A stretch of 64,000 bases of DNA, taken from contig NZ_JBMNUS010000008.1 of assembly GCF_050946405.1 (NCBI RefSeq), positions 124,001 to 188,000 of the forward strand, written 5' to 3'. The DNA comes from Pseudochelatococcus sp050946405 (GTDB lineage: Bacteria > Pseudomonadota > Alphaproteobacteria > Rhizobiales > Beijerinckiaceae). The notes under the pieces were generated by a model. It was not told the origin of the DNA. It ran no database searches and saw only the letters and a list, made by a program, of their open reading frames with translations. Both the position numbers and the translations under genes were made by a program. Shown here in pieces: positions 43,101 to 50,154 of this stretch; positions within the stretch are counted from its first letter, which is position 1; the number at the start of each line of letters is the position of its first letter.

Positions 43101-43362
43101 CCACCGAGCCGAGACCGAAAATCTGCATGGTGAGATCGGCGAAAACCGCTCCCGGCCGGCCCAGCATGTTGGCCACGCGCCCTTCGGTCGCATGCGTGAG
43201 GCTCGGGTCTTCCACAGACCACGTCATCAACGCCAGAACGGCGGCTCCGACGAAAGCAAGCAGGCCGAGGCCGGCCAGTTCGGCGGCGCGCTGGGCCAGG
43301 AAGCGGCGCAGCGCGTCGGAGATATCATCGGCGTGGGACGGTGTCCGTCTGATGGTTCGCAT
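40168..43362 (-). CDS. ftsK: DNA translocase FtsK
   Basis: Septum-bound motor that pumps DNA toward dif and activates XerCD. The 1064 residues comprise four N-terminal membrane segments (about 25-200), a Pro/Glu/Asp-rich linker (about 220-560), a RecA-like motor with Walker A GTTGSGKSVAINTMIM near residue 705 and Walker B PYIVIVVDEMADLMM, ATQRPSVDVITGTIK, and a C-terminal gamma winged helix (DLYDQAIAIVLRDKK, TSYIQRRLQIGYNRAASIME) that reads polar DNA sequences. All parts are present. It has the typical downstream neighbours lolA and xthA. Confidence 0.97.
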   Translation of the reverse strand: MRTIRRTPSHADDISDALRRFLAQRAAELAGLGLLAFVGAAVLALMTWSVEDPSLTHATEGRVANMLGRPGAVFADLTMQIFGLGSVALLLPCAVWAIRLVSRRPLPRPLLRLGLWLVGAGAAAAVASALPETARWPLPSGLGGVVGDALLFGGHGLFGGGGIGALIGGLIYAAVAILALSAASGFGLAQPAREPSPDDPYEMSPAEDDGRDEPGWGIVSLGAAIHALMTAKTALVRRFRRPDPLDRRAPATARAMQEPMFAGVYQPMDVPAAPAPATPASIDAFDDIPPEVAAFAPARERSSRVQVHIPAAAPDLPAAFEPETMAERLAPDLPPPAEEMRDEVPAWRKPFQLPPNVRFTRSTDRELAERQRLTRGDDAHDMSLADDFAPADEPAFENADDRGVFRDAPGDEHYYGVEVDLSPADTESGRPEDRLVFDPPRGEEADFSGDAPHAGSPFADEPSPDDDALAPPVILRHTMRPPALAPSNDDDPSAAPPPVAARAPQPAPRPAPRPAVPARTEAPVSRRAVVEAPAARQQPSPGVTTRRVQQTIAAAGEYEMPPLSVLALPTGPKDTISEDALEQNAALLESTLEDFGVRGDIIHVRPGPVVTLYELEPAPGTKSSRVISLADDIARSMSAISARVAVVPGRNAIGIELPNARRETVYLRESLASEEFQKSKFKLALCLGKTIGGEPVIADLARMPHLLVAGTTGSGKSVAINTMIMSLLYRLRPEECRLIMVDPKMLELSIYDGIPHLLTPVVTDPKKAVVALKWAVREMEERYKKMSKLSVRNIDGFNARVRDAKARGEVITRTVQVGFDKDTGEAIYEDEMMDLEPLPYIVIVVDEMADLMMVAGKEIEGTIQRLAQMARAAGIHVILATQRPSVDVITGTIKANFPTRISFQVTSKIDSRTILGEQGAEQLLGQGDMLYMAGGGRVVRVHGPFVSDDEVEKIVAHLKTQGRPQYLEAVTAEEDGAAESDGGAVFDNTTQGSAGGNDLYDQAIAIVLRDKKASTSYIQRRLQIGYNRAASIMERMELEGIVGPANHAGKREILLGGDEHAEQG

Positions 43363-43649
43363 GTTTCGGATAGCGCTCGCGGAATGGCTTGATTCGCGGG
43401 CAAATGTACCTTGGGGCCGGTTAAGCCCGAATTAACTCTCCAACATGATTTGGCGGTTAAGTCGATGGCGTGTCTGCTATAATCATTTCGTCAACGTCGA
43501 TTGCGGCTTTTGCACGCCTTATATGACGTTATTGCGACGTGACGCTCGCCGCTTTGTGTCAATCGTGTCGCGTGGCGGCCTGTCCCGTTTTGACGGCGCG
43601 ACGTCGACGGGCCGGCTTTGACAGCTCGACCTGGGCAGGATAATTTCTC
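43363..43649. promoter_or_regulatory. Intergenic region upstream of ftsK and the cobalamin riboswitch
   Basis: No gene was found in these 287 bases. TATAAT at 43478-43483 could be a -10 element for the rightward riboswitch transcript, but no good -35 at the right distance is visible. The ftsK promoter should lie in the left part. Confidence 0.3.
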
Positions 43650-43808
43650 CGCGACGGTTCCTTCGGGATGAAAAGGGAACGCAGTGAGCGCGCGCGAATC
43701 TGCGGCTGTCCCCGCAACTGTGAGCGGCAGGCTTGCGCCATGATGCCACTGGACCTGTGGTCCGGGAAGGCGGCGCGGGCGGCAACCGCGAGCCAGGAGA
43801 CCTGCCGT
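43650..43808 (+). ncRNA. Cobalamin riboswitch
   Basis: The conserved series is complete and in order: GGTTCC with GAAAAGGGAACGCAGTGAG, CTGTCCCCGCAACTGTGAGC, GCCACTGG, CGGGAAGG, and the B12 box AGCCAGGAGACCTGCC (43791-43806). It folds before the btuB start at 43955. High adenosylcobalamin would hide the ribosome site or stop transcription, shutting off the uptake genes downstream. Confidence 0.95.
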
Positions 43809-43954
43809 CGAATGTGGTCACAGCGGATCGTCGGTCGGGGTGTGCCGATGGAGCTTGCCGTTTTCCTTGACGGATAAGCGGTGGTGTCTTGTCGCGGTGA
43901 CGTGCCGATACGTGCGCCGCGCGAGCGTCCGGCGCCGCCTTGAGAGGTGCCGCC

Positions 43955-45910
43955 GTGTTCCTGTTCCTTGCCTCCGGGTCGGTGCGCTTGCGCCGTCTGG
44001 CCGTTCTGTTCTCTCTTCCGGCGCTGGCGGTCGCCGGCCTGACGGCGCCCGGCCGGGGTGTCGCTCGGGAGGCGGCGTCTTTCACGCTGGATGAAATCAC
44101 GGTAAGCGCCACCGCGCTGCCTCTCCCCGTCCGGCAGGTAGGTTCGTCGGTGACGGTCGTGACGGATGCGGATATCCAGCGCGCGCAGCGGCGCACGGTC
44201 GCGGATGCGCTCGCCACCGTTCCCGGCGTGAATGCCGTCCGGACCGGCGGCCCCGGCGGGCAGACGTCGCTGTTCGTGCGCGGCACCAACGCCAATCACG
44301 TCAAGGTGCTGATCGACGGCGTTCCGGTCAACGATCCCTCGACGCCGGGCGGCGCATTCGATTTCGGCCATCTGATGACGGCGGATGTGGCGCGCATCGA
44401 GGTGCTGCGCGGGCCGCAGAGCGGCCTTTACGGCGCGGACGCGCTGGGCGGCGTCGTCAGCATCACCACGAAGGCGGGCGACGGCCCGCCGCGGGCGGCG
44501 ATCGAGGCCGAGGGCGGATCGTTCGGCACGTTCAATCAGCGCGCCAGCCTTTCCGGCGGCGACGGGCGCTTCGACTATTTCTTTTCCGCCGCCCACCTGC
44601 GCACGGAAGCGACGCCGGTCACGCCGCCGGAACTGGTGCCGCCCGGCCAGCGCGTCAACGACGATTTTTATGACAACCGGTCATTCGCCACCCGGCTCGG
44701 GGTAACGCTTTCCGACAGCGTTCGCCTCTCGGTCGTCGGCCGTTACACCGATGCGCTGCTGAAGAACACGACCGACGGCGGCTGGCCCGGCGCGCCGAAC
44801 GCGGCCCGCAGCGAGCAGCGCAACAAGCGCTTCGTCACCCGCGCCGAGGGCGTCTGGTCGCTGTGGGACGGGCGCGTCGCCAACACGTTCGGCATCGGCT
44901 ACGCCAACGAGGATCGCGAAAGCCGCGAGCCGGCGACCGCCTTCGGGCCGGGCAGCGTCAGCAATTATCTGGGAGAGCGGACGATCTACGACTGGCGCAC
45001 GGATATCGCCGTCGCGACCGGGCACAAGCTCATCCTCGGCCTCCAGCACGAGCGCGAACGCCTCGACGACGACAGCCTCGTCGTCTCGTCCGGCAACAGC
45101 GCCGGTTTCGTAGAGTGGCAGGGGCAGGTCTTCGACCGGCTGTCCTTCGCCGCCAACATTCGCCACGACGACAACGACGATTTCGGCGCTCACACGACAT
45201 GGCGCATCGCCCCCACGCTGACGTTGCCGGGGCTGGAAACGCGCCTCAAGGCCAGCGTCGGCACCGGCTTCAAGGCCCCCACTCTCAGCCAGCGTTTCAT
45301 GGACTCGCGCCCGCTCTACAACTTCTACGGCAATCCCGATCTGTTGCCGGAGGAAAGCACCGGATACGACATCGGTTTCGAGCAGCCGCTGGCGGGCGAG
45401 CGCGTGCTGATCGGCGCAACCTATTTCCACAACGATATCGACAATCTCATCAACACCAACGCCGATTTCACCTCCTATACCAATGTCGGCAAGGCGACGA
45501 CGCGCGGCGTCGAGGCTTTCGCGGCGGTGGCGCTGACGCGGACGGTGGATCTGCGCGCCGATTACACGTTCACGCTCGCACGCGACGATATCGCCCGGCA
45601 GGAATTGCTGCGCCGCCCCCGCCACAAGGCGAGTTTCACCGCGCGCTGGCAGGCCACCGAGCGGCTGGGCCTGTCCGCGACGGCGATCTACATCGGCCCG
45701 TGGGTGGACGGCAACCGCGACTTCTCCATCCCGCGCCTGCGCGCGTCGGGCTATGCGACGGTCGACATCGCCGCCGATTACAAGGCCGACGACAGCACGG
45801 CGATCTTCGCGCGCGTCGACAACCTGTTCGACCGCCGGTATGAGAACCCGGTCGGCTTCCGGCGTCCGGGACTCGGCGTTTACGCCGGGTTGCGCTTCAC
45901 GCCGCCCTGA
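43955..45910 (+). CDS. btuB: TonB-dependent vitamin B12 receptor
   Basis: An outer-membrane receptor of about 650 residues. After a signal peptide comes a TonB-box-like LDEITVSATAL, then the plug domain (VADALATVPGVNAVRTGGPG, LFVRGTNANHVKVLIDGVPV, VLRGPQSGLYGADALGGVVS), and a beta barrel that ends in YAGLRFTPP with a terminal aromatic strand. Control by the B12 riboswitch just upstream and the downstream BtuFCD set support cobalamin as substrate. The start is placed at the GTG at 43955 with GAGAGG 8 bases upstream; a TTG at 43940 is possible. The first strong stretch of signal peptide begins near residue 13. Confidence 0.88.
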   Translation: MFLFLASGSVRLRRLAVLFSLPALAVAGLTAPGRGVAREAASFTLDEITVSATALPLPVRQVGSSVTVVTDADIQRAQRRTVADALATVPGVNAVRTGGPGGQTSLFVRGTNANHVKVLIDGVPVNDPSTPGGAFDFGHLMTADVARIEVLRGPQSGLYGADALGGVVSITTKAGDGPPRAAIEAEGGSFGTFNQRASLSGGDGRFDYFFSAAHLRTEATPVTPPELVPPGQRVNDDFYDNRSFATRLGVTLSDSVRLSVVGRYTDALLKNTTDGGWPGAPNAARSEQRNKRFVTRAEGVWSLWDGRVANTFGIGYANEDRESREPATAFGPGSVSNYLGERTIYDWRTDIAVATGHKLILGLQHERERLDDDSLVVSSGNSAGFVEWQGQVFDRLSFAANIRHDDNDDFGAHTTWRIAPTLTLPGLETRLKASVGTGFKAPTLSQRFMDSRPLYNFYGNPDLLPEESTGYDIGFEQPLAGERVLIGATYFHNDIDNLINTNADFTSYTNVGKATTRGVEAFAAVALTRTVDLRADYTFTLARDDIARQELLRRPRHKASFTARWQATERLGLSATAIYIGPWVDGNRDFSIPRLRASGYATVDIAADYKADDSTAIFARVDNLFDRRYENPVGFRRPGLGVYAGLRFTPP

Positions 45911-45942
45911 CGGATGGGGGCGCCATTGCGGCGCGGCGGGCC

Positions 45943-46818
45943 ATGATGCATCGGAGAAAGCGTGCAAGGCGGGTATGGCGGGAGCTCCCGCTCATGATGC
46001 TTCCGCTCTGGCCGATGGCCGGAGCGGCCGAACCGATCCGCGTGGTATCCATCAACATGTGCGCGGATGAACTGCTTCTGCGCCTTGCGGAGCCCGGGAG
46101 CATCGCCGCCGTCAGCCACCTGTCGCGCGACCCGCGCAACAGCGCGTTTGCCGCGCAGGCCGCCGCGTATCCCGTCACTCATGGCCGGGCGGAAGAAGTG
46201 ATGGCGCTTGCGCCCGATCTCGTGCTCGCGAGCGCGTTCACCGCTCCGGCGACGTTGTCCATGCTGCGCCGGCTCGGCGTGCCGCTTGCCACGCTCGGCG
46301 TTCCCCACACCTTCGACGGCATCGCGGACCAGATGCGCGAGGTGGCGCGGCTGCTCGGCCGCCCCGAAAACGGCGAGCGGGAAGTACGGCGCATGGCCGC
46401 GCGCCTCGCCGCGGCCGCATCGGACGCGCCGGCGCGCGCCACGGCGCTGGTGCTGCAAGCCAACAACATCGTCGTGGGGCGGGATACGCTCATCGACGGC
46501 GTTCTCGCACAGGCGGGCCTCGTCAACCTCGCGGCGCGGGACGGCATCGCCGGCTACGGGCGGATGTCGCTGGAGGCGATCGTAAGCCGCCCGCCCGACA
46601 TCCTGATCGTCGATTCGGATGAAGAGCGCAATGCGGGCGCTCCCGCCCTCGCGACACGCGCCCTGCGGCATCCGGCCCTCGCGGCGCTGGCGCGGCAGGG
46701 CGCGATGCGCGTGATCGCGGCCCCTTCCCGCCTGTGGACCTGCGCGGGCCCCGGCGCGGCGGAAGCCGTCGCCTATCTGCGCCATGCACTTGCGGCCGGA
46801 ACCGGAGAAGCGCCATGA
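45943..46818 (+). CDS. btuF: Periplasmic cobalamin-binding protein
   Basis: A 291-residue periplasmic binding protein of the type with a long central helix. A signal peptide spans the first 28 residues (MMHRRKRARRVWREL, then a hydrophobic stretch ending AGAAEP). The mature part has RVVSINMCADELLLRLAEPG and MALAPDLVLAS, typical of BtuF/FepB-like proteins, and SRLWTCAGPGAAEAVAYL near the C-terminus. It captures B12 and hands it to BtuCD. The start at 45943 gives a basic n-region; the ATG at 45994 with GGGAG upstream would leave too short a signal. It overlaps btuC by four bases. Confidence 0.83.
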   Translation: MMHRRKRARRVWRELPLMMLPLWPMAGAAEPIRVVSINMCADELLLRLAEPGSIAAVSHLSRDPRNSAFAAQAAAYPVTHGRAEEVMALAPDLVLASAFTAPATLSMLRRLGVPLATLGVPHTFDGIADQMREVARLLGRPENGEREVRRMAARLAAAASDAPARATALVLQANNIVVGRDTLIDGVLAQAGLVNLAARDGIAGYGRMSLEAIVSRPPDILIVDSDEERNAGAPALATRALRHPALAALARQGAMRVIAAPSRLWTCAGPGAAEAVAYLRHALAAGTGEAP

Positions 46819-47819
46819 CCGGACGCTGGCCGCTTTCCCACCGCCGTACCATCGGCGCGCTCGCGGCCGCGACTCTCCTGCTTGCGGTGTTTTCGGTCGC
46901 GGTGGGCGAAACGCGGCTCGACATCGTTGCGGCGGCCGGCGACGTCATGCGCGGGCGGGAGACGCTCGCGGCGCTGGTTCTGGTCGAACTGCGGCTGCCG
47001 CGCGCGCTGCTCGGCGCCGTCACGGGTTTCGGCCTCGGGCTCGCCGGCGCGGCCATGCAGGGCCTGCTGCGCAATCCGCTTGCGGAACCGGGCGTGATGG
47101 GCGTGTCTGGCGCGGCGGCGCTCGGCGCGGTGATCGTGTTCTATGCCGGGTTGTCGGCCGCCCTCCCCTTCGCGCTGCCGCTCGGCGGCATGGCGGGCGC
47201 GGCGGCGGCGAGCGCCGTCCTGTTCGCGCTGGCCGGCCGGGGCCTTGGCACGACGACGCTCGTGCTGGCGGGCGTCGCCATCAACGCGCTCGCGGGCGCG
47301 CTGACCTCGCTGGTGCTCAACCTGTCGCCCAATCCCTACGCGGTGACGGAGATCGTGTTCTGGCTCATGGGCTCGCTCGCCGACCGCAGCCTCGCCGACA
47401 TCGGGCTGATGCTCGCGCCGACGCTGGCGGGCTGGTGGTTGCTGCTCGGCTGCGGGCGGGGGCTCGACGCGCTCAGTCTGGGGGAAGACGTGGCGCAAAG
47501 CCTCGGCTTCGATCTGCCCCGCCTGCGCGCGCGCCTCGTTCTCGGCACGGCGCTCGCGGTGGGCAGCGCCGTGGCGGTGACGGGCATGATCGGCTTCGTC
47601 GGGCTCGTCGCGCCGCATCTCGCGCGCCCGCTCGCCGGCCGCGAGCCGGGCCGCCTGCTGCCGGCGGCCGGGCTCGTCGGCGCGCTCCTGACGCTGGCCG
47701 CCGATATCGCGCTGCGGCTGCTGCCGCTGCGGCCCGAGCTCAATCTGGGCGTCGTCACGGCTCTTGTCGGCGCGCCCTTCCTGCTCGTTCTGCTCCGGCG
47801 CCTGCGGGGAGCGGCCTGA
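46815..47819 (+). CDS. btuC: Cobalamin ABC transporter, permease
   Basis: A 334-residue FecCD-type permease with about ten hydrophobic helices. Typical stretches are VELRLPRALLGAVTGFGLGL, AGAAMQGLLRNPLAEPGVMG, and MIGFVGLVAPHLARPLAGRE. It forms the inner-membrane channel for B12 import with BtuD. ATGA at 46815 overlaps the btuF stop. Iron-siderophore permeases look very similar; the riboswitch and btuB decide for cobalamin. Confidence 0.88.
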   Translation: MTGRWPLSHRRTIGALAAATLLLAVFSVAVGETRLDIVAAAGDVMRGRETLAALVLVELRLPRALLGAVTGFGLGLAGAAMQGLLRNPLAEPGVMGVSGAAALGAVIVFYAGLSAALPFALPLGGMAGAAAASAVLFALAGRGLGTTTLVLAGVAINALAGALTSLVLNLSPNPYAVTEIVFWLMGSLADRSLADIGLMLAPTLAGWWLLLGCGRGLDALSLGEDVAQSLGFDLPRLRARLVLGTALAVGSAVAVTGMIGFVGLVAPHLARPLAGREPGRLLPAAGLVGALLTLAADIALRLLPLRPELNLGVVTALVGAPFLLVLLRRLRGAA

Positions 47820-47821
47820 CG

Positions 47822-48577
47822 ATGATCCTCACCGAGAGACTGCATGTTTCGCTGGACGGCGCGACCGTTCTCAAGGGCATCGACCTGATGCTGGGACGCG
47901 GCCGGCTGATCGGTCTGATTGGCCCCAACGGTGCGGGCAAGTCCACGCTGCTGCGCGCCGTCGCCGGCCTCGTTCCCGCCAGCAGCGGGACGGTGCGGAT
48001 CGACGGCGAGCCGGTGAGCGCCATCGCGCCGCAGAGACGTGCGCGGCTGCTCGCCTATCTGCCCCAGACCGGCCCGGCGCACTGGAACCTCTCCGCCGAG
48101 GCATTGGTGCGGCTCGGCCGTCTGCCCCATCGCGCCGGTCCCCGGCAGGACGAGGAAGCGATCGCGCGGGCGTTTGCCGCGACCGGCACGGCGCATCTGC
48201 GCCGCCGCGATGTCGATACGCTTTCGGGCGGCGAGCGGGCGCGGGTTCTGCTCGCGCGGGCGCTGGCGGTGGAGGCTCCCGTGCTGCTCGCCGACGAGCC
48301 CGCGGCCGGCCTCGATCCGCGCCAGCAACTGCTCGTTCTCGGCATGCTGCGCCGCAAGGCGGCGGAAGGAGCGCTGGTCATCGCCGTATTGCACGATCTC
48401 GCGCTCGCCGGCCGCTTCTGCGACCGCCTCGTGCTGATGCGCGAGGGCGCGCTTCTCGCTGACGGGCCAAGCGGGAGCGTCCTTTCGGACGCCTCCATCG
48501 CCGCCGCCTTCCAGGTGAGCGTGGCGCGCGGCGAGCGCGACGGCGCGCCGTTCGTCGTGCCCTGGCAGCCTTTGTGA
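47822..48577 (+). CDS. btuD: Cobalamin ABC transporter, ATP-binding protein
   Basis: A 251-residue ABC ATPase of the FepC/BtuD type. Walker A LIGPNGAGKSTLLRAVAGL, Q-loop in LAYLPQTGPAHWNLS, signature LSGGERARVLLARALA, Walker B VLLADEPAAGLDPRQQ, H-loop AVLHDLALA. It begins two bases after the btuC stop. It ends the riboswitch-controlled unit; about 120 bases follow before znuA, including a second set of Zur-like half-sites. Confidence 0.9.
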   Translation: MILTERLHVSLDGATVLKGIDLMLGRGRLIGLIGPNGAGKSTLLRAVAGLVPASSGTVRIDGEPVSAIAPQRRARLLAYLPQTGPAHWNLSAEALVRLGRLPHRAGPRQDEEAIARAFAATGTAHLRRRDVDTLSGGERARVLLARALAVEAPVLLADEPAAGLDPRQQLLVLGMLRRKAAEGALVIAVLHDLALAGRFCDRLVLMREGALLADGPSGSVLSDASIAAAFQVSVARGERDGAPFVVPWQPL

Positions 48578-48610
48578 GCGCACGGCCGGCTTGCATCGGG
48601 AATATGCACC

Positions 48611-48633
48611 GTATAACAAACATTATAACATAG
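48611..48633 (+). promoter_or_regulatory. Possible Zur-like half-sites upstream of znuA
   Basis: TATAACA occurs twice (48612 and 48624) in an AT-rich stretch about 65 bases before the znuA start. The half-site matches the right arm of the Zur box at 35690 but no good palindrome is formed, so this is weak. Zinc control of znuA is expected in any case. Confidence 0.35.
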
Positions 48634-48696
48634 CGCTCTTGGTCGCGTCCCGATGGTCGGGCGGGTTTGCGCGATCTGTCAATGGAGTATCGTTCG

Positions 48697-49623
48697 ATGT
48701 TGCATCGGCGTCTTTTGCTCGCCCTCGCGGCCACGATCTTCGCTGCTTCGGCCCTCGCCGGGGACGGAAGGGTGAAGGCCGTCGCCAGTTTTTCCATTCT
48801 CGGCGATCTCGTGCGGGAAGTCGGCGGCGATCGGGTGGAGGTCGCGACGCTGGTCGGCGCCAATGGCGACGTGCATGTCTACGAGCCCACGCCGGCGGAT
48901 GCCCGCAAGCTTGGCGAGGCCGACATCCTGTTCGAGAACGGCCTCGATTTCGAGGGCTGGCTGCCGCGTCTCATCGCCGCCTCCGGTTTCGGCGGCGTCC
49001 GCGTCGTGGCCTCGGCGGGCGTGACGCCGCGCGGCTATGGCGCGCACGACGATCATGATCATCACGGCCATGCGGATCACCACCACGGCCCGGCTGATCC
49101 CCACGCGTGGCAGAATGTCGAAAATGTCGTGATCTACGTCAGGAATATCGCCGCGGCGCTGGAAAAGGTCGATCCCGACCATGCCGAAGCCTATCGCGCG
49201 CGCGCGGCGGCCTATACGGCGAAGCTGGAAGCGCTCGACGCAACGCTGAAGGAGCGGTTCGCCGCCATTCCGGCAGCGCGGCGCAAGGTGGTGATCTCGC
49301 ATGACGCCTTCGGCTATTTCGGCGACGCCTACGGCGTCACGTTCGTCGATCCCCGCGGTGCGAGCACGGGCGGCGACGCGTCGGCGGCGGACGTGGCGCG
49401 GATCATCGATCAGATCAGGAGCGAGGGAATCAGCGCCGTGTTCGTCGAGAATATCGCCAGCCCGAAACTCACCGACCAGATCGCCGTGTCTACCGGCGCG
49501 AAAATCGGCGGGCGGCTGTATTCCGATGCGCTCACGACCCCGGACGAACCCGCGTCGACCTATCTGGGCCTCATCGAATCAAATGCCCGGCAAATCATCT
49601 CGGCGCTGACCGGCGCGCCGTAA
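48697..49623 (+). CDS. znuA: Zinc ABC transporter, periplasmic binding protein
   Basis: A 308-residue cluster A-I metal-binding protein. Signal peptide MLHRRLLLALAATIFAASAL, then VKAVASFSILGDLVREVGGD, the first ligand region GDVHVYEPTPAD, a His/Asp loop (HDDHDHHGHADHHHG) just before DPHAWQNVENVVIYVRNIAA, FGYFGDAYGV, and the final aspartate region. The histidine-rich loop is typical of zinc-specific ZnuA. RBS GGAG lies 9 bases before ATG 48697; upstream in-frame starts lack support. It is separate from znuCB (35868-37569). A terminator follows at 49654. Confidence 0.92.
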   Translation: MLHRRLLLALAATIFAASALAGDGRVKAVASFSILGDLVREVGGDRVEVATLVGANGDVHVYEPTPADARKLGEADILFENGLDFEGWLPRLIAASGFGGVRVVASAGVTPRGYGAHDDHDHHGHADHHHGPADPHAWQNVENVVIYVRNIAAALEKVDPDHAEAYRARAAAYTAKLEALDATLKERFAAIPAARRKVVISHDAFGYFGDAYGVTFVDPRGASTGGDASAADVARIIDQIRSEGISAVFVENIASPKLTDQIAVSTGAKIGGRLYSDALTTPDEPASTYLGLIESNARQIISALTGAP

Positions 49624-49653
49624 AGGCGGCCGGAGCGGGAACATAATATCGGA

Positions 49654-49675
49654 GGGCCGCATTGCGGCCCTTTTT
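49654..49675 (+). terminator. Rho-independent terminator after znuA
   Basis: GGGCCGC (49654) pairs perfectly with GCGGCCC (49664-49670) across a three-base loop ATT, followed by TTTTT at 49671-49675. This ends the znuA transcript 30 bases past its stop codon. Confidence 0.85.
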
Positions 49676-49754
49676 GCGTTCTCATTATAGGCTCAGGCGC
49701 GGCGGCGATCGTCAGCGCACCCGGAAGCGAAACGATGCATGAAAGAAAATTCGC

Positions 49755-50048
49755 TCACGCCTGCGCAGGCTTCGTCGCGTTCGTCCGCAAACGGCGCAGC
49801 CGCACGCCCGGCCCATGCCTGCCGTCGCTGAGAAAGCATATGCCCGCGTCTTCCAGCACGCGCACGAGCTGCTCCTCGGTGGCGCGATGAAGCCCGCGGC
49901 GCTGCCCCTCGAAACTGCGGATGGTGCTGCGGGAAACGCCGGCGCGCTCGGCAAGGCAGTCCTGCGTCCAGTCGAGGAACCCGCGCGCCGCGCGGCACTG
50001 TTCCGGCAGCAAACTGAATTTACCTTCTCGGGACATCTTCCCTTGCAT
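49755..50048 (-). CDS. XRE-type helix-turn-helix regulator
   Basis: A 97-residue DNA-binding protein with one helix-turn-helix: ARGFLDWTQDCLAERAGVSR followed by STIRSFEGQRRGLHRATEEQ, the Cro/C1 type. After that comes VRVLEDAGICFLSDG and a basic tail. No sensor domain is visible. The start at 50048 (MQGKMSREG) has AAGGTG about 5 bases upstream; ATG 50036 or 50102 are alternatives. It lies divergent from the Mrp operon, with about 105 bases between, so it might regulate that operon, but there is no direct evidence. Confidence 0.7.
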   Translation of the reverse strand: MQGKMSREGKFSLLPEQCRAARGFLDWTQDCLAERAGVSRSTIRSFEGQRRGLHRATEEQLVRVLEDAGICFLSDGRHGPGVRLRRLRTNATKPAQA

Positions 50049-50154
50049 GGGCACCTTGGCGTCTGTTATTCGAATTAAACCATAATGGGTGACTTTCCGC
50101 AACGGTCAGGCATCCATCACCCCCCAAACCTCCAGAACGGCGCCACGGCAAACC

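Noticed and set aside
43955..45910. TonB-dependent siderophore receptor
   Set aside because: The cobalamin riboswitch and the BtuFCD-type neighbours argue for vitamin B12.
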